A stretch of DNA of 64,000 nucleotides from Mesorhizobium liriopis. Its GTDB lineage: Bacteria > Pseudomonadota > Alphaproteobacteria > Rhizobiales > Rhizobiaceae. Positions 1 through 7,751 of this stretch are shown in pieces (the first letter of the stretch is position 1; every line of letters begins with the position of its first letter). A model generated the notes under the pieces. The model searched no databases. It had not been told where the DNA came from and saw nothing but the letters and a program-made list of their open reading frames with translations. Position numbers and translations under genes: made by a program. The stretch spans positions 186,001 to 250,000 of the forward strand of contig NZ_JAMXQS010000007.1 in the NCBI RefSeq assembly GCF_024053505.1, in the 5' to 3' direction.

Positions 1-940
1 CCGACAGCGCCTTGGACTGGGCCGCGACGGACGCGCGGATCGTGTCCATCACCTGATCCTGCCGCCCGGCGAGATCGGCGGTGCCGCCGTCGGCCACGGG
101 CGCGATGAAGCCGACCGAAAGATCTGCTGCCGCACGCGATACGGAGGGCGCGATCGAGGTCTGTTCGAGCGAGGAGATGATGCCGGCGAGCGCGACGGAT
201 TCGGTCGCAAAGCCGTCGGACCGCTCGGCGATGGGACCGGAGGCCGACACCAGCGCGCGCATGGCGGACAACCGCGCCTGACCTTCCGTGAAGCGGGCTT
301 CCACCGTTTCACGCGAGGCGGCGACCGTGTTCTCCAGTTCCTTCATCTGGGCCGACATCTGGCTGAGCAGCTGCACCACTGAGCCCGAGCCGGTTGTGCC
401 GGTCAATGCGCCCGAGGTGCGCTCGACATCGGCCAGGCGTGCGAAGCGTTCGCCTGCGCGCTGGATGTCGGGCAGAAGCGAGATGGCGCCCAGCGCATTG
501 CTGTGCGCCTGATCGAGGTCGGCTGTATAGCCTTCGACGGTGATCGCCAGATGCTGCTCGACGGCCGCCGAGCCTGCAAGCGCCGCTGCATTCAGCCACG
601 AGGCCATGGCGACGATCATCGCCGAGCCGACCGCCATGATCACGATCAAGGCCATGCGCGAGCCGTTGTCGATCATCTCGGGCAGGAAGCGGATGAGGTA
701 GGTCCAGAAGCCGTAGATCGCGACAGACACCGACACCGAATACATCAGGGCCGCGAAGAACACCTCTGTCGCCGAGCCGTCGAGCAGTGAGCGGACGCCA
801 AGATAGGTGTAAACGCCCGATCCCAGCGCCAGCGTGGCGAGCACGAAGCGCGTCATGGTTTCGAGCCCGGCAAGCTGCTGCCGGAGCCGGTTGGCCTGCA
901 CGGCCCGGCCCGAAACGGCGGCGGCCAGTGGTTCGTTCAT
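1..940 (-). CDS. Uncharacterised membrane protein, N-terminal part (truncated by window edge)
   Basis: An open frame runs without a stop from an ATG at 940 to the left edge of the window, giving 313 codons of a longer protein. The N-terminal half holds three hydrophobic stretches, at about residues 28-48, 56-80 and 94-120, so it is an inner-membrane protein. After them comes a long soluble part rich in Ala, Ser and Glu, with likely amphipathic helices (for example around VVQLLSQMSAQMKELENTVA). This layout resembles a sensor or receptor-like protein, but no signature motif is visible, and any signalling domain would lie outside the window. I do not recognise the family. Confidence 0.75.
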   Translation of the reverse strand, partial: MNEPLAAAVSGRAVQANRLRQQLAGLETMTRFVLATLALGSGVYTYLGVRSLLDGSATEVFFAALMYSVSVSVAIYGFWTYLIRFLPEMIDNGSRMALIVIMAVGSAMIVAMASWLNAAALAGSAAVEQHLAITVEGYTADLDQAHSNALGAISLLPDIQRAGERFARLADVERTSGALTGTTGSGSVVQLLSQMSAQMKELENTVAASRETVEARFTEGQARLSAMRALVSASGPIAERSDGFATESVALAGIISSLEQTSIAPSVSRAAADLSVGFIAPVADGGTADLAGRQDQVMDTIRASVAAQSKALS

Positions 941-1059
941 GACGGACGCTTCCTCACTCAAACACTTGGACTGGATGCGGAGGGGAAGATCGTGGTTAAA
1001 AGAGGGCTGACGGCACGGTGGCGCCGGTGGTCACGCGAAAGCGAACGCTTTTCCCCGAC

Positions 1060-1431
1060 CTAGCGCGTCTGGCAGGGTGAGAGCTCGGGCATTTCGCCAT
1101 CCGCGAGGCCATACATGTAGCCGCGCCCTTTCACGAAGACCGGCGGCCGGTAGCAGTCGCCGTCGTGCTCGGCGTATCCGGTTTCCTGCTCGGTGCGAGG
1201 CTGCGTGCCATAGACCACGCGTGGCGCGTCGGCGCGGGCATAGCCCCGCATCTCCTGCGCGAGATGGCCCTTGCCGACCACGATGCGCTTGTAGCCGGCG
1301 CGGCTCCAGATCACGAGATTGTCATAGGAATCGGCCTCGATCTGGTCGTGGAGACGGTCGGCCTGCGCGGGCGCGGTGAAGAAGGCACCGATTGCGAGTC
1401 CACAGGAGAGCAGAAGGGCTTGCAGTCGCAT
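1060..1431 (-). CDS. Small exported protein of unknown function
   Basis: This codes for about 123 residues. The N-terminus MRLQALLLSCGLAIGAFF followed by an Ala-rich stretch ending at AQA is a typical Sec signal peptide, so the mature protein of about 100 residues should be periplasmic. It has two late Cys residues (in GDCYRPP and SPCQTR) that could form a disulfide. The ATG at 1431 is preferred because GGAG lies six bases upstream; an in-frame TTG at 1443 has no such site. It is followed closely by the membrane gene at 940 on the same strand. I do not recognise the family. Confidence 0.65.
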   Translation of the reverse strand: MRLQALLLSCGLAIGAFFTAPAQADRLHDQIEADSYDNLVIWSRAGYKRIVVGKGHLAQEMRGYARADAPRVVYGTQPRTEQETGYAEHDGDCYRPPVFVKGRGYMYGLADGEMPELSPCQTR

Positions 1432-1541
1432 CGTCATCTCCAATCTAAGCGCGAGTGGCGCGGGTGATTCCCTGGATTTAAGCCTTCCTTAATCTTTCTT
1501 AACGCCGCAAGTTGCACAAATGGCCGAGCCGAACGGATTTC

Positions 1542-1958
1542 ATGGTTAACAGAAGCTTTTTCGGCGCCGGAGCGGTTTGTCGAAGCAGTGCGGCGGCACT
1601 TCTGGTGGTTCTTGCCGGCTGCGTATCGTCGCAAGGTGACACGCTTGCCGCCATGACGCCGCCTGCTTCGCTGCCCACCTCGCTGCCGGCCGACTCCGAT
1701 GCGGTTCCCGTGCCCGCCCAGCAGCCGCGTTACGCGGCCTACCTCTGCGAGGGTGGCGGGGCGCTGACCGTCGAGAACTTCCAGACCTCGGCGCTGGTGG
1801 TCGGACCCAATCGGGAAAGCGCGGAACTGCCTGCGTCGCCATCGGGCCAGACCCGGCGCTATGCGGCAGCGCCTTACGTGCTCGAACTCGACGGCACCCG
1901 TGCGACCTTTTCGCGAAAGGGCAGAAGGCCCCTTTCCTGTGCTCGAACAGAGCCTTAG
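1542..1958 (+). CDS. MliC-like (C-type lysozyme inhibitor family) lipoprotein
   Basis: This is a 138-residue lipoprotein. The N-terminal hydrophobic stretch ends in a lipobox (LAGC), so the protein should be lipid-anchored after signal peptidase II cleavage. A short Pro/Ser/Ala linker leads to a small beta domain that begins YLCEGGGALTV, contains a middle motif around ELPASPSGQTRRY and ends with a second Cys. That pattern fits the MliC/PliC fold, whose members bind and inhibit C-type lysozyme in the periplasm. The match is by pattern only and the domain is short. The ATG at 1542 is chosen over an upstream TTG because the signal peptide follows directly. Confidence 0.6.
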   Translation: MVNRSFFGAGAVCRSSAAALLVVLAGCVSSQGDTLAAMTPPASLPTSLPADSDAVPVPAQQPRYAAYLCEGGGALTVENFQTSALVVGPNRESAELPASPSGQTRRYAAAPYVLELDGTRATFSRKGRRPLSCARTEP

Positions 1959-2320
1959 AGTGCCCGACAGAACCCCGAGGGTCTGACCGCCGGTTCTTTT
2001 CCGCTTTCGCATCGTTGCCGATGCTCACCTATGCTCTGCATAGGCTGTGCTCGGCGCCTCGCGACAACGAAAAAGCCCTCGCTAGCCCTCAGCCAGTGGT
2101 TCTCTCAGGCACTCTTAATCGATTGGAAGAACTTTCAGGGCTTTCGCAGCGCAACATGGCGCGTTAAAGCCCTTTCACTGAAGCGCTTCGCGCTTTGAAC
2201 CCGGACGTCGAAGCCATGCAGCGGGCGGCCGGAACAAGTTCGGAGCCGGGCGCCGCGAGCCGCCTCTCCTGCCAGCGTCGTGGGAAACCGCGCCGCAAGC
2301 CGACAAGGACCGGAACCAGA
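1959..2320. other. Gene-free interval upstream of the sdh operon
   Basis: About 360 bases without a credible gene. It should hold the sdhCDAB promoter and a long leader. Visible structure is limited to a perfect 6-bp inverted repeat CCTATG/CATAGG around a 5-base loop at 2028-2044 and a small hairpin AAGCGC/GCGCTT at 2181-2195. I cannot assign either to a regulator, and I see no tRNA or recognised riboswitch. Confidence 0.5.
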
Positions 2321-2722
2321 ATGAGCCAGCAGGCAGCCTCGCGCCCCAGGCCGCTTTCTCCCCACCTGACGATCTACAAGCCGCCGATCACCATGGCGAT
2401 GTCGATCATCCACCGCATCACCGGCGGCGCGCTCTATTTCGGCACGTTGCTCGTCGCATGGTGGCTGCTTGCCGCAGCCACCTCGCAGAGCCAGTTCGTG
2501 TTCCTCAGCGAATGGTCAGAGACGATCATCGGCCGCCTCATCCTCGTGCTCTACACCTGGACGCTGATGCACCACATGATGGGCGGCATCCGCCATCTCG
2601 TCTGGGACACCGTGCATGGGCTGGAAAAAAACAATTCCCGCAAGATCGCCTGGGCGACGCTTGTCGTCTCGATCACGCTGACCGCGCTGATCTGGGCCAC
2701 CGTCATCTGGACCAAGGGCTGA
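2321..2722 (+). CDS. sdhC: Succinate dehydrogenase cytochrome b556 subunit
   Basis: A 133-residue membrane anchor subunit of complex II. With SdhD it holds haem b and the ubiquinone site. The N-terminal motif RPLSPHLTIYKPPITMAMS followed by HRITGG is the family signature, and the MHHMMGGIRHLVWD segment carries the conserved haem-ligand His. Three membrane helices are visible (about residues 32-55, 64-86 and 108-130). The ATG at 2321 directly precedes the conserved N-terminus. It is the first gene of sdhCDAB, with sdhD starting five bases after its stop. Confidence 0.97.
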   Translation: MSQQAASRPRPLSPHLTIYKPPITMAMSIIHRITGGALYFGTLLVAWWLLAAATSQSQFVFLSEWSETIIGRLILVLYTWTLMHHMMGGIRHLVWDTVHGLEKNNSRKIAWATLVVSITLTALIWATVIWTKG

Positions 2723-2727
2723 TCACG

Positions 2728-3123
2728 ATGGCACATGAGAATTCCAAGATGCAGACGCCACTGCGCCGCGTTCGCGGGCTCGGCACCGCACATGAGGGCA
2801 CCGGCCATTTCTGGGTGCAGCGCCTGACGGCGGTTTCCAACATTCCTCTGGTGCTGTTCTTCGTCGGCCTCATGATCGCGCTCGACGGGCGCAACTTCGC
2901 GGACACCCGCGCGGTGATCGGCAATCCGATCGTCGCGCTGCCGCTTCTGCTCGCATTGCTGTCGATCCTGACCCATATGAGGCTCGGCATGCAGGTCATC
3001 ATCGAGGACTACGTGCACAGCGCGCTGCTCAAGCCCGTCCTCGTGATGCTCAACACCTTCTATGTGGTGGTGATCGGCGCGGTCAGCGCCTTCGCCATCC
3101 TCAAGCTCGCCTTTGGAGGCTGA
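2728..3123 (+). CDS. sdhD: Succinate dehydrogenase hydrophobic membrane anchor subunit
   Basis: A 131-residue protein with three membrane helices. The N-terminal segment LRRVRGLGTAHEGTGHFWVQ is typical of alphaproteobacterial SdhD, and the motif SILTHMRLGMQVIIEDYVH carries the His and the acidic pair conserved near the quinone and haem sites. It lies between sdhC and sdhA, with gaps of only a few bases on each side, so the genes are one transcript. Confidence 0.96.
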   Translation: MAHENSKMQTPLRRVRGLGTAHEGTGHFWVQRLTAVSNIPLVLFFVGLMIALDGRNFADTRAVIGNPIVALPLLLALLSILTHMRLGMQVIIEDYVHSALLKPVLVMLNTFYVVVIGAVSAFAILKLAFGG

Positions 3124-3126
3124 CCT

Positions 3127-4959
3127 TTGGCCGACACTTCCGCAGCTGCCGGCAGCGGCTATTCCTTTGTTGACCACAAGTTCGACGTGGTCGTGGTGGG
3201 TGCCGGCGGCGCAGGCTTGCGCGCGACGCTCGGCATGGCCGAGCAGGGCCTGAAAACTGCCTGCATCACCAAGGTCTTCCCGACCCGCTCGCACACGGTC
3301 GCCGCGCAAGGCGGCATCGCGGCTTCGCTCCAGAACATGGGCCCCGACAGCTGGCAGTGGCACATGTACGACACCGTCAAGGGGTCGGACTGGCTCGGCG
3401 ACGTGGATGCCATGGAATATCTCGCCCGCGAGGCGCCGGCCGCCGTCTACGAGCTCGAGCATTACGGCGTGCCGTTCTCGCGCACCGAGGAGGGCAAGAT
3501 CTACCAGCGGCCCTTTGGCGGCCACATGATGAATTTCGGCGATGGACCGCCCGTGCAGCGCACCTGTGCCGCCGCCGACCGCACCGGCCACGCGATCCTG
3601 CACACGCTTTACGGCCAGTCGGTGAAGCATCACGCGCAGTTCTTCGTGGAATATTTCGCGCTCGACCTGATCACCGACCCCGATGGGACGGTGACGGGCG
3701 TGGTCGCCTGGAACCTCGACGACGGGACCATTCACCGTTTCGCGGCGAAGATGGTGGTCCTGGCGACCGGCGGCTACGGGCGCTCCTATTTCTCGGCGAC
3801 TTCGGCGCATACCTGCACGGGCGACGGCGGCGGCATGGCCTCGCGCGCGGGTCTGCCTTTGCAGGACATGGAATTCGTGCAGTTCCACCCGACCGGCATC
3901 TATGGCGCGGGCTGCTTGATCACCGAAGGCGCACGCGGCGAGGGCGGCTATCTCGTCAATTCCGAAGGCGAGCGCTTCATGGAACGCTATGCGCCGTCCG
4001 CCAAGGATCTGGCGTCACGCGACGTGGTTTCGCGCTGCATGACGATGGAGATCCGCGAAGGCAGGGGCGTGGGCAAGAACAAGGACCACATCTTCCTCCA
4101 CCTCGACCATCTCGACCCGGCCGTGCTCGCCGAGCGCCTGCCCGGCATTTCGGAATCCGCACGCATCTTCGCGGGCGTCGATGTCACGCGCGAGCCGATC
4201 CCGGTTCTGCCGACCGTGCACTACAATATGGGCGGTATCCCCACGAACTATTGGGGTGAGGTGCTGAACCCGACTGCGGAAGAGCCCGACCGTATCCACC
4301 CCGGCCTGATGGCCGTGGGCGAGGCAGGTTGCGCTTCCGTGCACGGCGCCAACCGTCTGGGCTCGAACTCGCTGATCGACCTCGTGGTGTTCGGCCGCGC
4401 GGCAGCGATCCGCGCGGGCGCCGTGATCGACCGCGAGTCGGCTGTGCCGACGCCCGACAAGGCATCGCTCGACAAGATCATGACGCGCTTCGACCGTATC
4501 CGCTACGCTGACGGCTCGACGCCGACGGCCGTGCTGCGCGAGAAGATGCAGCGTGCCATGCAGGAGGACGCCGCCGTGTTCCGCACGGAAGAATCGCTTC
4601 AGCAGGGCGTGCGCCGCATGAAGGCGATCTGGGACGAGATGAAGGACATCAAGGTCTTCGACCGCTCGATGATCTGGAATTCGGACCTGGTCGAAACGCT
4701 CGAGCTCGAAAATCTCATGATCAACGCAATGGCGACCGTGGTTGGGGCCGAAGCCCGCCACGAAAGCCGCGGCGCGCATGCGCATGAGGACTATCCGAGT
4801 CGCGACGACCAGAACTGGCGCGTCCACACGCTGTCCTGGGTCAAGCCCGACGGCGAGGTGCCGCTGGCCTATCGCCCGGTTCATGTCGAGCCGCTGCTGA
4901 AGCAGGAAGACGGCGGCATCGATCTGGCGAAGATCGCGCCGAAGGCGCGGGTGTATTAG
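3127..4959 (+). CDS. sdhA: Succinate dehydrogenase flavoprotein subunit
   Basis: A 610-residue protein, the normal length for the family. It oxidises succinate to fumarate at a covalently bound FAD and passes electrons to SdhB. The N-terminal dinucleotide motif GAGGAG (about residues 25-30) and the [10 protein letters not shown] segment, whose His-56 is the expected FAD attachment residue, are present, as are the substrate-site stretches [11 protein letters not shown] and the C-terminal [11 protein letters not shown]. The apparent start is a TTG at 3127, three bases after the sdhD stop. Its usual partner sdhB does not follow directly: two toxin-antitoxin-type genes lie between. Confidence 0.97.
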   Translation: MADTSAAAGSGYSFVDHKFDVVVVGAGGAGLRATLGMAEQGLKTACITKVFPTRSHTVAAQGGIAASLQNMGPDSWQWHMYDTVKGSDWLGDVDAMEYLAREAPAAVYELEHYGVPFSRTEEGKIYQRPFGGHMMNFGDGPPVQRTCAAADRTGHAILHTLYGQSVKHHAQFFVEYFALDLITDPDGTVTGVVAWNLDDGTIHRFAAKMVVLATGGYGRSYFSATSAHTCTGDGGGMASRAGLPLQDMEFVQFHPTGIYGAGCLITEGARGEGGYLVNSEGERFMERYAPSAKDLASRDVVSRCMTMEIREGRGVGKNKDHIFLHLDHLDPAVLAERLPGISESARIFAGVDVTREPIPVLPTVHYNMGGIPTNYWGEVLNPTAEEPDRIHPGLMAVGEAGCASVHGANRLGSNSLIDLVVFGRAAAIRAGAVIDRESAVPTPDKASLDKIMTRFDRIRYADGSTPTAVLREKMQRAMQEDAAVFRTEESLQQGVRRMKAIWDEMKDIKVFDRSMIWNSDLVETLELENLMINAMATVVGAEARHESRGAHAHEDYPSRDDQNWRVHTLSWVKPDGEVPLAYRPVHVEPLLKQEDGGIDLAKIAPKARVY

Positions 4960-4989
4960 GATAAGGGTCGAAACGACGGACCATAGGCC

Positions 4990-5232
4990 ATGGAAACGCT
5001 GACGATCCCCGATCTGGACGAGCAGACTTTCTCTTCCCTGCAAGAGCAGGCGCAGAGGGATGGAAAATCTGTCGAGCAGGAGGCGGCCGATCTGATCCGA
5101 CAGGGTCTGCGGCGGAAGGCCTGGGATCCTGTGGCTTTGGTTGCAGAAGCCAAGCGAATTCAGGCCATGACGCCGAAAGGGGTGAAACAGACGGACTCCG
5201 CGCTTCTTCTGCGAGAAGATCGCGACCGGTGA
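4990..5232 (+). CDS. VapB/FitA-type antitoxin (ribbon-helix-helix-like)
   Basis: An 80-residue protein whose N-terminal half (LTIPDLDEQTFSSLQEQA, then SVEQEAADLIRQGL) fits the short beta strand plus two helices of FitA/VapB-like ribbon-helix-helix antitoxins. Such proteins bind the promoter as dimers and neutralise the toxin with their C-terminal tail, here about residues 55-80. It starts 30 bases after sdhA and overlaps the PIN-domain gene by four bases (GTGA), the usual antitoxin-toxin order. What is unusual is its position inside the sdhCDAB operon. Confidence 0.8.
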   Translation: METLTIPDLDEQTFSSLQEQAQRDGKSVEQEAADLIRQGLRRKAWDPVALVAEAKRIQAMTPKGVKQTDSALLLREDRDR

Positions 5233-5663
5233 GCCTCGTTATCGATGCCTCGGTGGCCATCAAATGGGCTGTCGGTGAAGAGGGTAGCGATGCTGCGACA
5301 GCTCTTCTCGGTCGTGATGAACCGCCCGTTGCTCCACAATTCGTTCTTCCCGAAAGTGCGAATGTGCTTTGGAAGAAGGTGGCGCGTCGGGAGCTCGATG
5401 CAGGCCAGGCTGAGGTTGGTTTGGCTCTGATCGCAAGAGCGTTTCCGAGCCTCATCCCCGACGCCAGCTTGATCGATCGCGCGCTCTCGATCGCTCTGGA
5501 ATTATCGCATCCCGTCTACGACTGCCTTTACCTCGCCTGCGCTGACAGCACGGGCTTTCCTTTGGTGACGGCGGATAAACGCTTATATGAGAAGGCAAGA
5601 TCGAGCCGACATGCCGGCCTCCTGCGCTTTCTCGATCATCCCACTTCAACGGGGTCAACCTGA
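5229..5663 (+). CDS. VapC-type toxin, PIN-domain ribonuclease
   Basis: A 144-residue PIN-domain protein. The four acidic residues that bind metal in the family are all present: Asp-6 (VIDASVA), Glu-42 (LPESANVLW), Asp-98 ([10 protein letters not shown]) and Asp-116 (LVTADKRL). Known VapC toxins cut RNA, often tRNA or rRNA. The GTG start overlaps the antitoxin stop, and the TGA stop overlaps the sdhB ATG by one base, so sdhB translation may depend on ribosomes that have just read the toxin. Hand counts of three 60-base lines give 55-58% GC, against 67% in one line of sdhA, which is weak support for acquisition by transfer. The active-site residues look intact. Confidence 0.88.
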   Translation: MSLVIDASVAIKWAVGEEGSDAATALLGRDEPPVAPQFVLPESANVLWKKVARRELDAGQAEVGLALIARAFPSLIPDASLIDRALSIALELSHPVYDCLYLACADSTGFPLVTADKRLYEKARSSRHAGLLRFLDHPTSTGST

Positions 5664-6442
5664 TGGTCGAACTCACACTCCCCAAGAACTCCAAAATCCG
5701 CACCGGTAAGACGTGGCCGAAGCCGAAAGGCGCGACGAACTTGTCGGAATTCCGCATCTATCGCTGGTCGCCCGATGACGGCGAGAACCCGCGTGTCGAT
5801 ACCTACTATGTGGATCGCGACGATTGCGGGCCGATGGTGCTCGATGCCCTGCTCTGGATCAAGAACACGATCGACCCGACGCTGACGCTGCGCCGTTCGT
5901 GCCGCGAAGGCATTTGCGGGTCGTGTGCGATGAACATCGACGGCGGCAACACGCTGGCCTGCACCAAGGGCATGGACGACATTTCGGGTGCGGTGCGCGT
6001 TTATCCCCTGCCGCATATGCCGGTGGTGAAGGACCTCGTGCCCGACCTCACCGTGCCTTATGCGCAGTTGTCCTCCATCGAGCCATGGCTGCAGACGGTG
6101 TCGCCTGAGCCTGCGGCCGAATGGAAGCAGAGTCATGAGGACCGCCAGAAGCTCGACGGGCTTTACGAGTGCATCCTGTGCTTCTGCTGCCAGACCTCGT
6201 GCCCGTCCTACTGGTGGAACGGCGAGCGCTATCTCGGCCCCGCCGTGCTGCTTCAGGCCTATCGCTGGCTGATCGATTCTCGTGACGAGGCGACGGGCGA
6301 ACGGCTCGACAATCTTGAGGATCCGTTCCGCCTCTACCGCTGCCACACCATCATGAACTGCACCCAGACCTGCCCCAAGGGCTTGAACCCGGCCAAGGCG
6401 ATTGCCGAGATCAAGAAGATGATGGTGGAGCGTCGGGTCTAA
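5663..6442 (+). CDS. sdhB: Succinate dehydrogenase iron-sulfur subunit
   Basis: A 259-residue subunit that carries electrons from SdhA to the membrane quinone. All three clusters can be read: the [2Fe-2S] motif CREGICGSC plus a later Cys (NTLAC), the [4Fe-4S] motif [12 protein letters not shown], and the [3Fe-4S] region with [14 protein letters not shown]. The length is normal. The ATG at 5663 shares one base with the stop of the PIN-domain gene, an arrangement expected to couple translation. A GGGG run about eight bases upstream may also serve as ribosome binding site. It is the last gene of the operon. Confidence 0.97.
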   Translation: MVELTLPKNSKIRTGKTWPKPKGATNLSEFRIYRWSPDDGENPRVDTYYVDRDDCGPMVLDALLWIKNTIDPTLTLRRSCREGICGSCAMNIDGGNTLACTKGMDDISGAVRVYPLPHMPVVKDLVPDLTVPYAQLSSIEPWLQTVSPEPAAEWKQSHEDRQKLDGLYECILCFCCQTSCPSYWWNGERYLGPAVLLQAYRWLIDSRDEATGERLDNLEDPFRLYRCHTIMNCTQTCPKGLNPAKAIAEIKKMMVERRV

Positions 6443-6476
6443 GCCCGCTCTCGGACGTTTCACGAAAGCTTTTAAA

Positions 6477-6501
6477 GCCGGCCTCTACCCTTGAGGCCGG
6501 C
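6477..6501 (+). terminator. GC-rich hairpin after sdhB
   Basis: A perfect 9-bp stem, GCCGGCCTC paired with GAGGCCGGC, around a 7-base loop, lies 34 bases after the sdhB stop. It has no T run on the plus side, so it may stabilise the mRNA end or be a weak terminator. Confidence 0.5.
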
Positions 6502-6541
6502 AGTGGCGCTACTGATTCTCCTCTGACGACCGGAGAGTTCG

Positions 6542-7132
6542 ATGCGCATCCTTCTCGCTCTAAGCCTCACCTTCGCGGCCTGGGCCATGCCCGCAGCGGC
6601 CGAGACCAAGACCGCGATCTTCGCGGGCGGGTGCTTCTGGTGCGTGGAATCGGATTTCGACAACGTGCCGGGCGTGCTTTCCACGACATCGGGCTATATC
6701 GGCGGCGAGAACCAGAGCCCGACTTACGAGAACCATCCCGGTCATCGCGAGGCGGTGCGGATCGAGTACGATTCCGCCAAGACCGACTACAACAAGCTCC
6801 TGACGGCATTCTGGCATTCGGTGGATCCGCTCGATGGCGGCGGGCAGTTCTGTGATCGCGGACATCCTTACACGACCGCGATCTATGCCGTGGGTGACGC
6901 CGATCTGGCTGCGGCCAAGGCGTCCAAGGATGCAGCGGAAAAGGAACTCGGACAGAAAGTGGCGACGGAAGTGGCCGCCGCACCGCAGTTCTGGGCTGCG
7001 GAAGACTATCACCAGGATTACTACAAGAAGAATCCGGTGCGGTATAAGTACTATCGCTATGCCTGCGGCCGGGACGCCCGCGTCGAGGAAGTCTGGGGCG
7101 ACAAGGCGCATGAGGGGATTCTGGCGCACTGA
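6542..7132 (+). CDS. msrA: Peptide-methionine (S)-S-oxide reductase, exported form
   Basis: A 196-residue MsrA that repairs the S form of methionine sulfoxide. The catalytic motif GGCFWCVE has Cys-31 as nucleophile. The conserved blocks SGYIGG, HREAVRIEYD, CDRGHPYTTAIY and AEDYHQDYY follow in order, and a C-terminal Cys (YACGRD) may serve in recycling. Unlike cytoplasmic MsrA, this one opens with a Sec signal peptide (MRILLALSLTFAAWAMPAAA, cut after about residue 20), which places it in the periplasm. It stands alone between a hairpin and a bidirectional terminator. Confidence 0.93.
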   Translation: MRILLALSLTFAAWAMPAAAETKTAIFAGGCFWCVESDFDNVPGVLSTTSGYIGGENQSPTYENHPGHREAVRIEYDSAKTDYNKLLTAFWHSVDPLDGGGQFCDRGHPYTTAIYAVGDADLAAAKASKDAAEKELGQKVATEVAAAPQFWAAEDYHQDYYKKNPVRYKYYRYACGRDARVEEVWGDKAHEGILAH

Positions 7133-7190
7133 TGCATGGTTGGCGTCGTGCCGGGGGAGACCTTTTTAGCGTGCTTGCAGCTTCGAAACA

Positions 7191-7217
7191 AAAGGGCGCC
7201 AAATAGGCGCCCTTTAT
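7191..7217. terminator. Bidirectional terminator between msrA and osmC
   Basis: A 10-bp perfect stem, AAAGGGCGCC and GGCGCCCTTT, with the loop AAATA, has A-rich and T-rich flanks on the two sides. It sits between two convergent genes and should stop transcription from both. Confidence 0.85.
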
Positions 7218-7233
7218 TCGATCCGGGACCTGA

Positions 7234-7659
7234 TCAGGCCAGGCTGGCGTCCAGCGACACCTCGATGGCACCGAGTGCCTTCGAGACCGGGCATTCCGTC
7301 TTGGCCTTTTCCGCCAGTTCCTTGAACTTCGCCTCGTCAATGCCGGGCACAGTTCCCTTGAGGGTGATGGCACTCTTGGTGATGCCCGTGCCGGGGATCA
7401 GCGTCACCACTGCCTTGGCGTCGAGCTTTTCGGCAGGCGTGCCGTTTTCGGCCAGGAAATGCGAGAGCTGCATGGCATAGCAGCCGGCGTGCGCCGCTGC
7501 GATCAGCTCTTCCGGGTTGGTGCCCGAACGGCCGCTCTCATCCTCGAAGCGTGCCTTGAACGAATAGGGCAGGCTGCTGATCGCGCCGCTCTGGCTTTCG
7601 AGCGAGCCGGTTCCATCCTTGAGGCCGCCCTTCCAGACGGCAGTTGCGTGGCGATCCAT
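7234..7659 (-). CDS. osmC: OsmC-family peroxiredoxin
   Basis: A 141-residue thiol peroxidase of the OsmC/Ohr superfamily, which reduces organic hydroperoxides. The signature GTNPEELIAAAHAGCYAMQL carries the conserved Glu-51 and Cys-60, and the second redox Cys is Cys-123 in TECPVSKAL. The length and the N-terminal pattern RHATAVWKGGLKDGTG favour OsmC over Ohr. A strong ribosome binding site (AAGGAGA, about seven bases from the ATG) supports the start at 7659. It is convergent with msrA, another oxidative-stress gene. Confidence 0.92.
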   Translation of the reverse strand: MDRHATAVWKGGLKDGTGSLESQSGAISSLPYSFKARFEDESGRSGTNPEELIAAAHAGCYAMQLSHFLAENGTPAEKLDAKAVVTLIPGTGITKSAITLKGTVPGIDEAKFKELAEKAKTECPVSKALGAIEVSLDASLA

Positions 7660-7751
7660 CCTGGTTCTCCTTTGAAACTGTTTGCGCGGTCTCGTGCGCC
7701 GCGAGCCCGATATAGGGCGCTCGCGGCGAAGGCCACGGCACCCCGCGGAGA

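Noticed and set aside
1959-2320. Possible riboswitch or small RNA upstream of sdhC
   Set aside because: Only two short hairpins are visible and neither matches a riboswitch class I recognise; there is no covariation evidence.
2551-3888. A 445-codon open frame antisense to sdhC-sdhD-sdhA
   Set aside because: It covers three well-supported genes and has no signature; its composition is that of a shadow frame.
4960-5663. Mobile element carrying the toxin-antitoxin pair
   Set aside because: No transposase, terminal inverted repeats or target-site duplication is visible at the edges, so only the two genes can be claimed.
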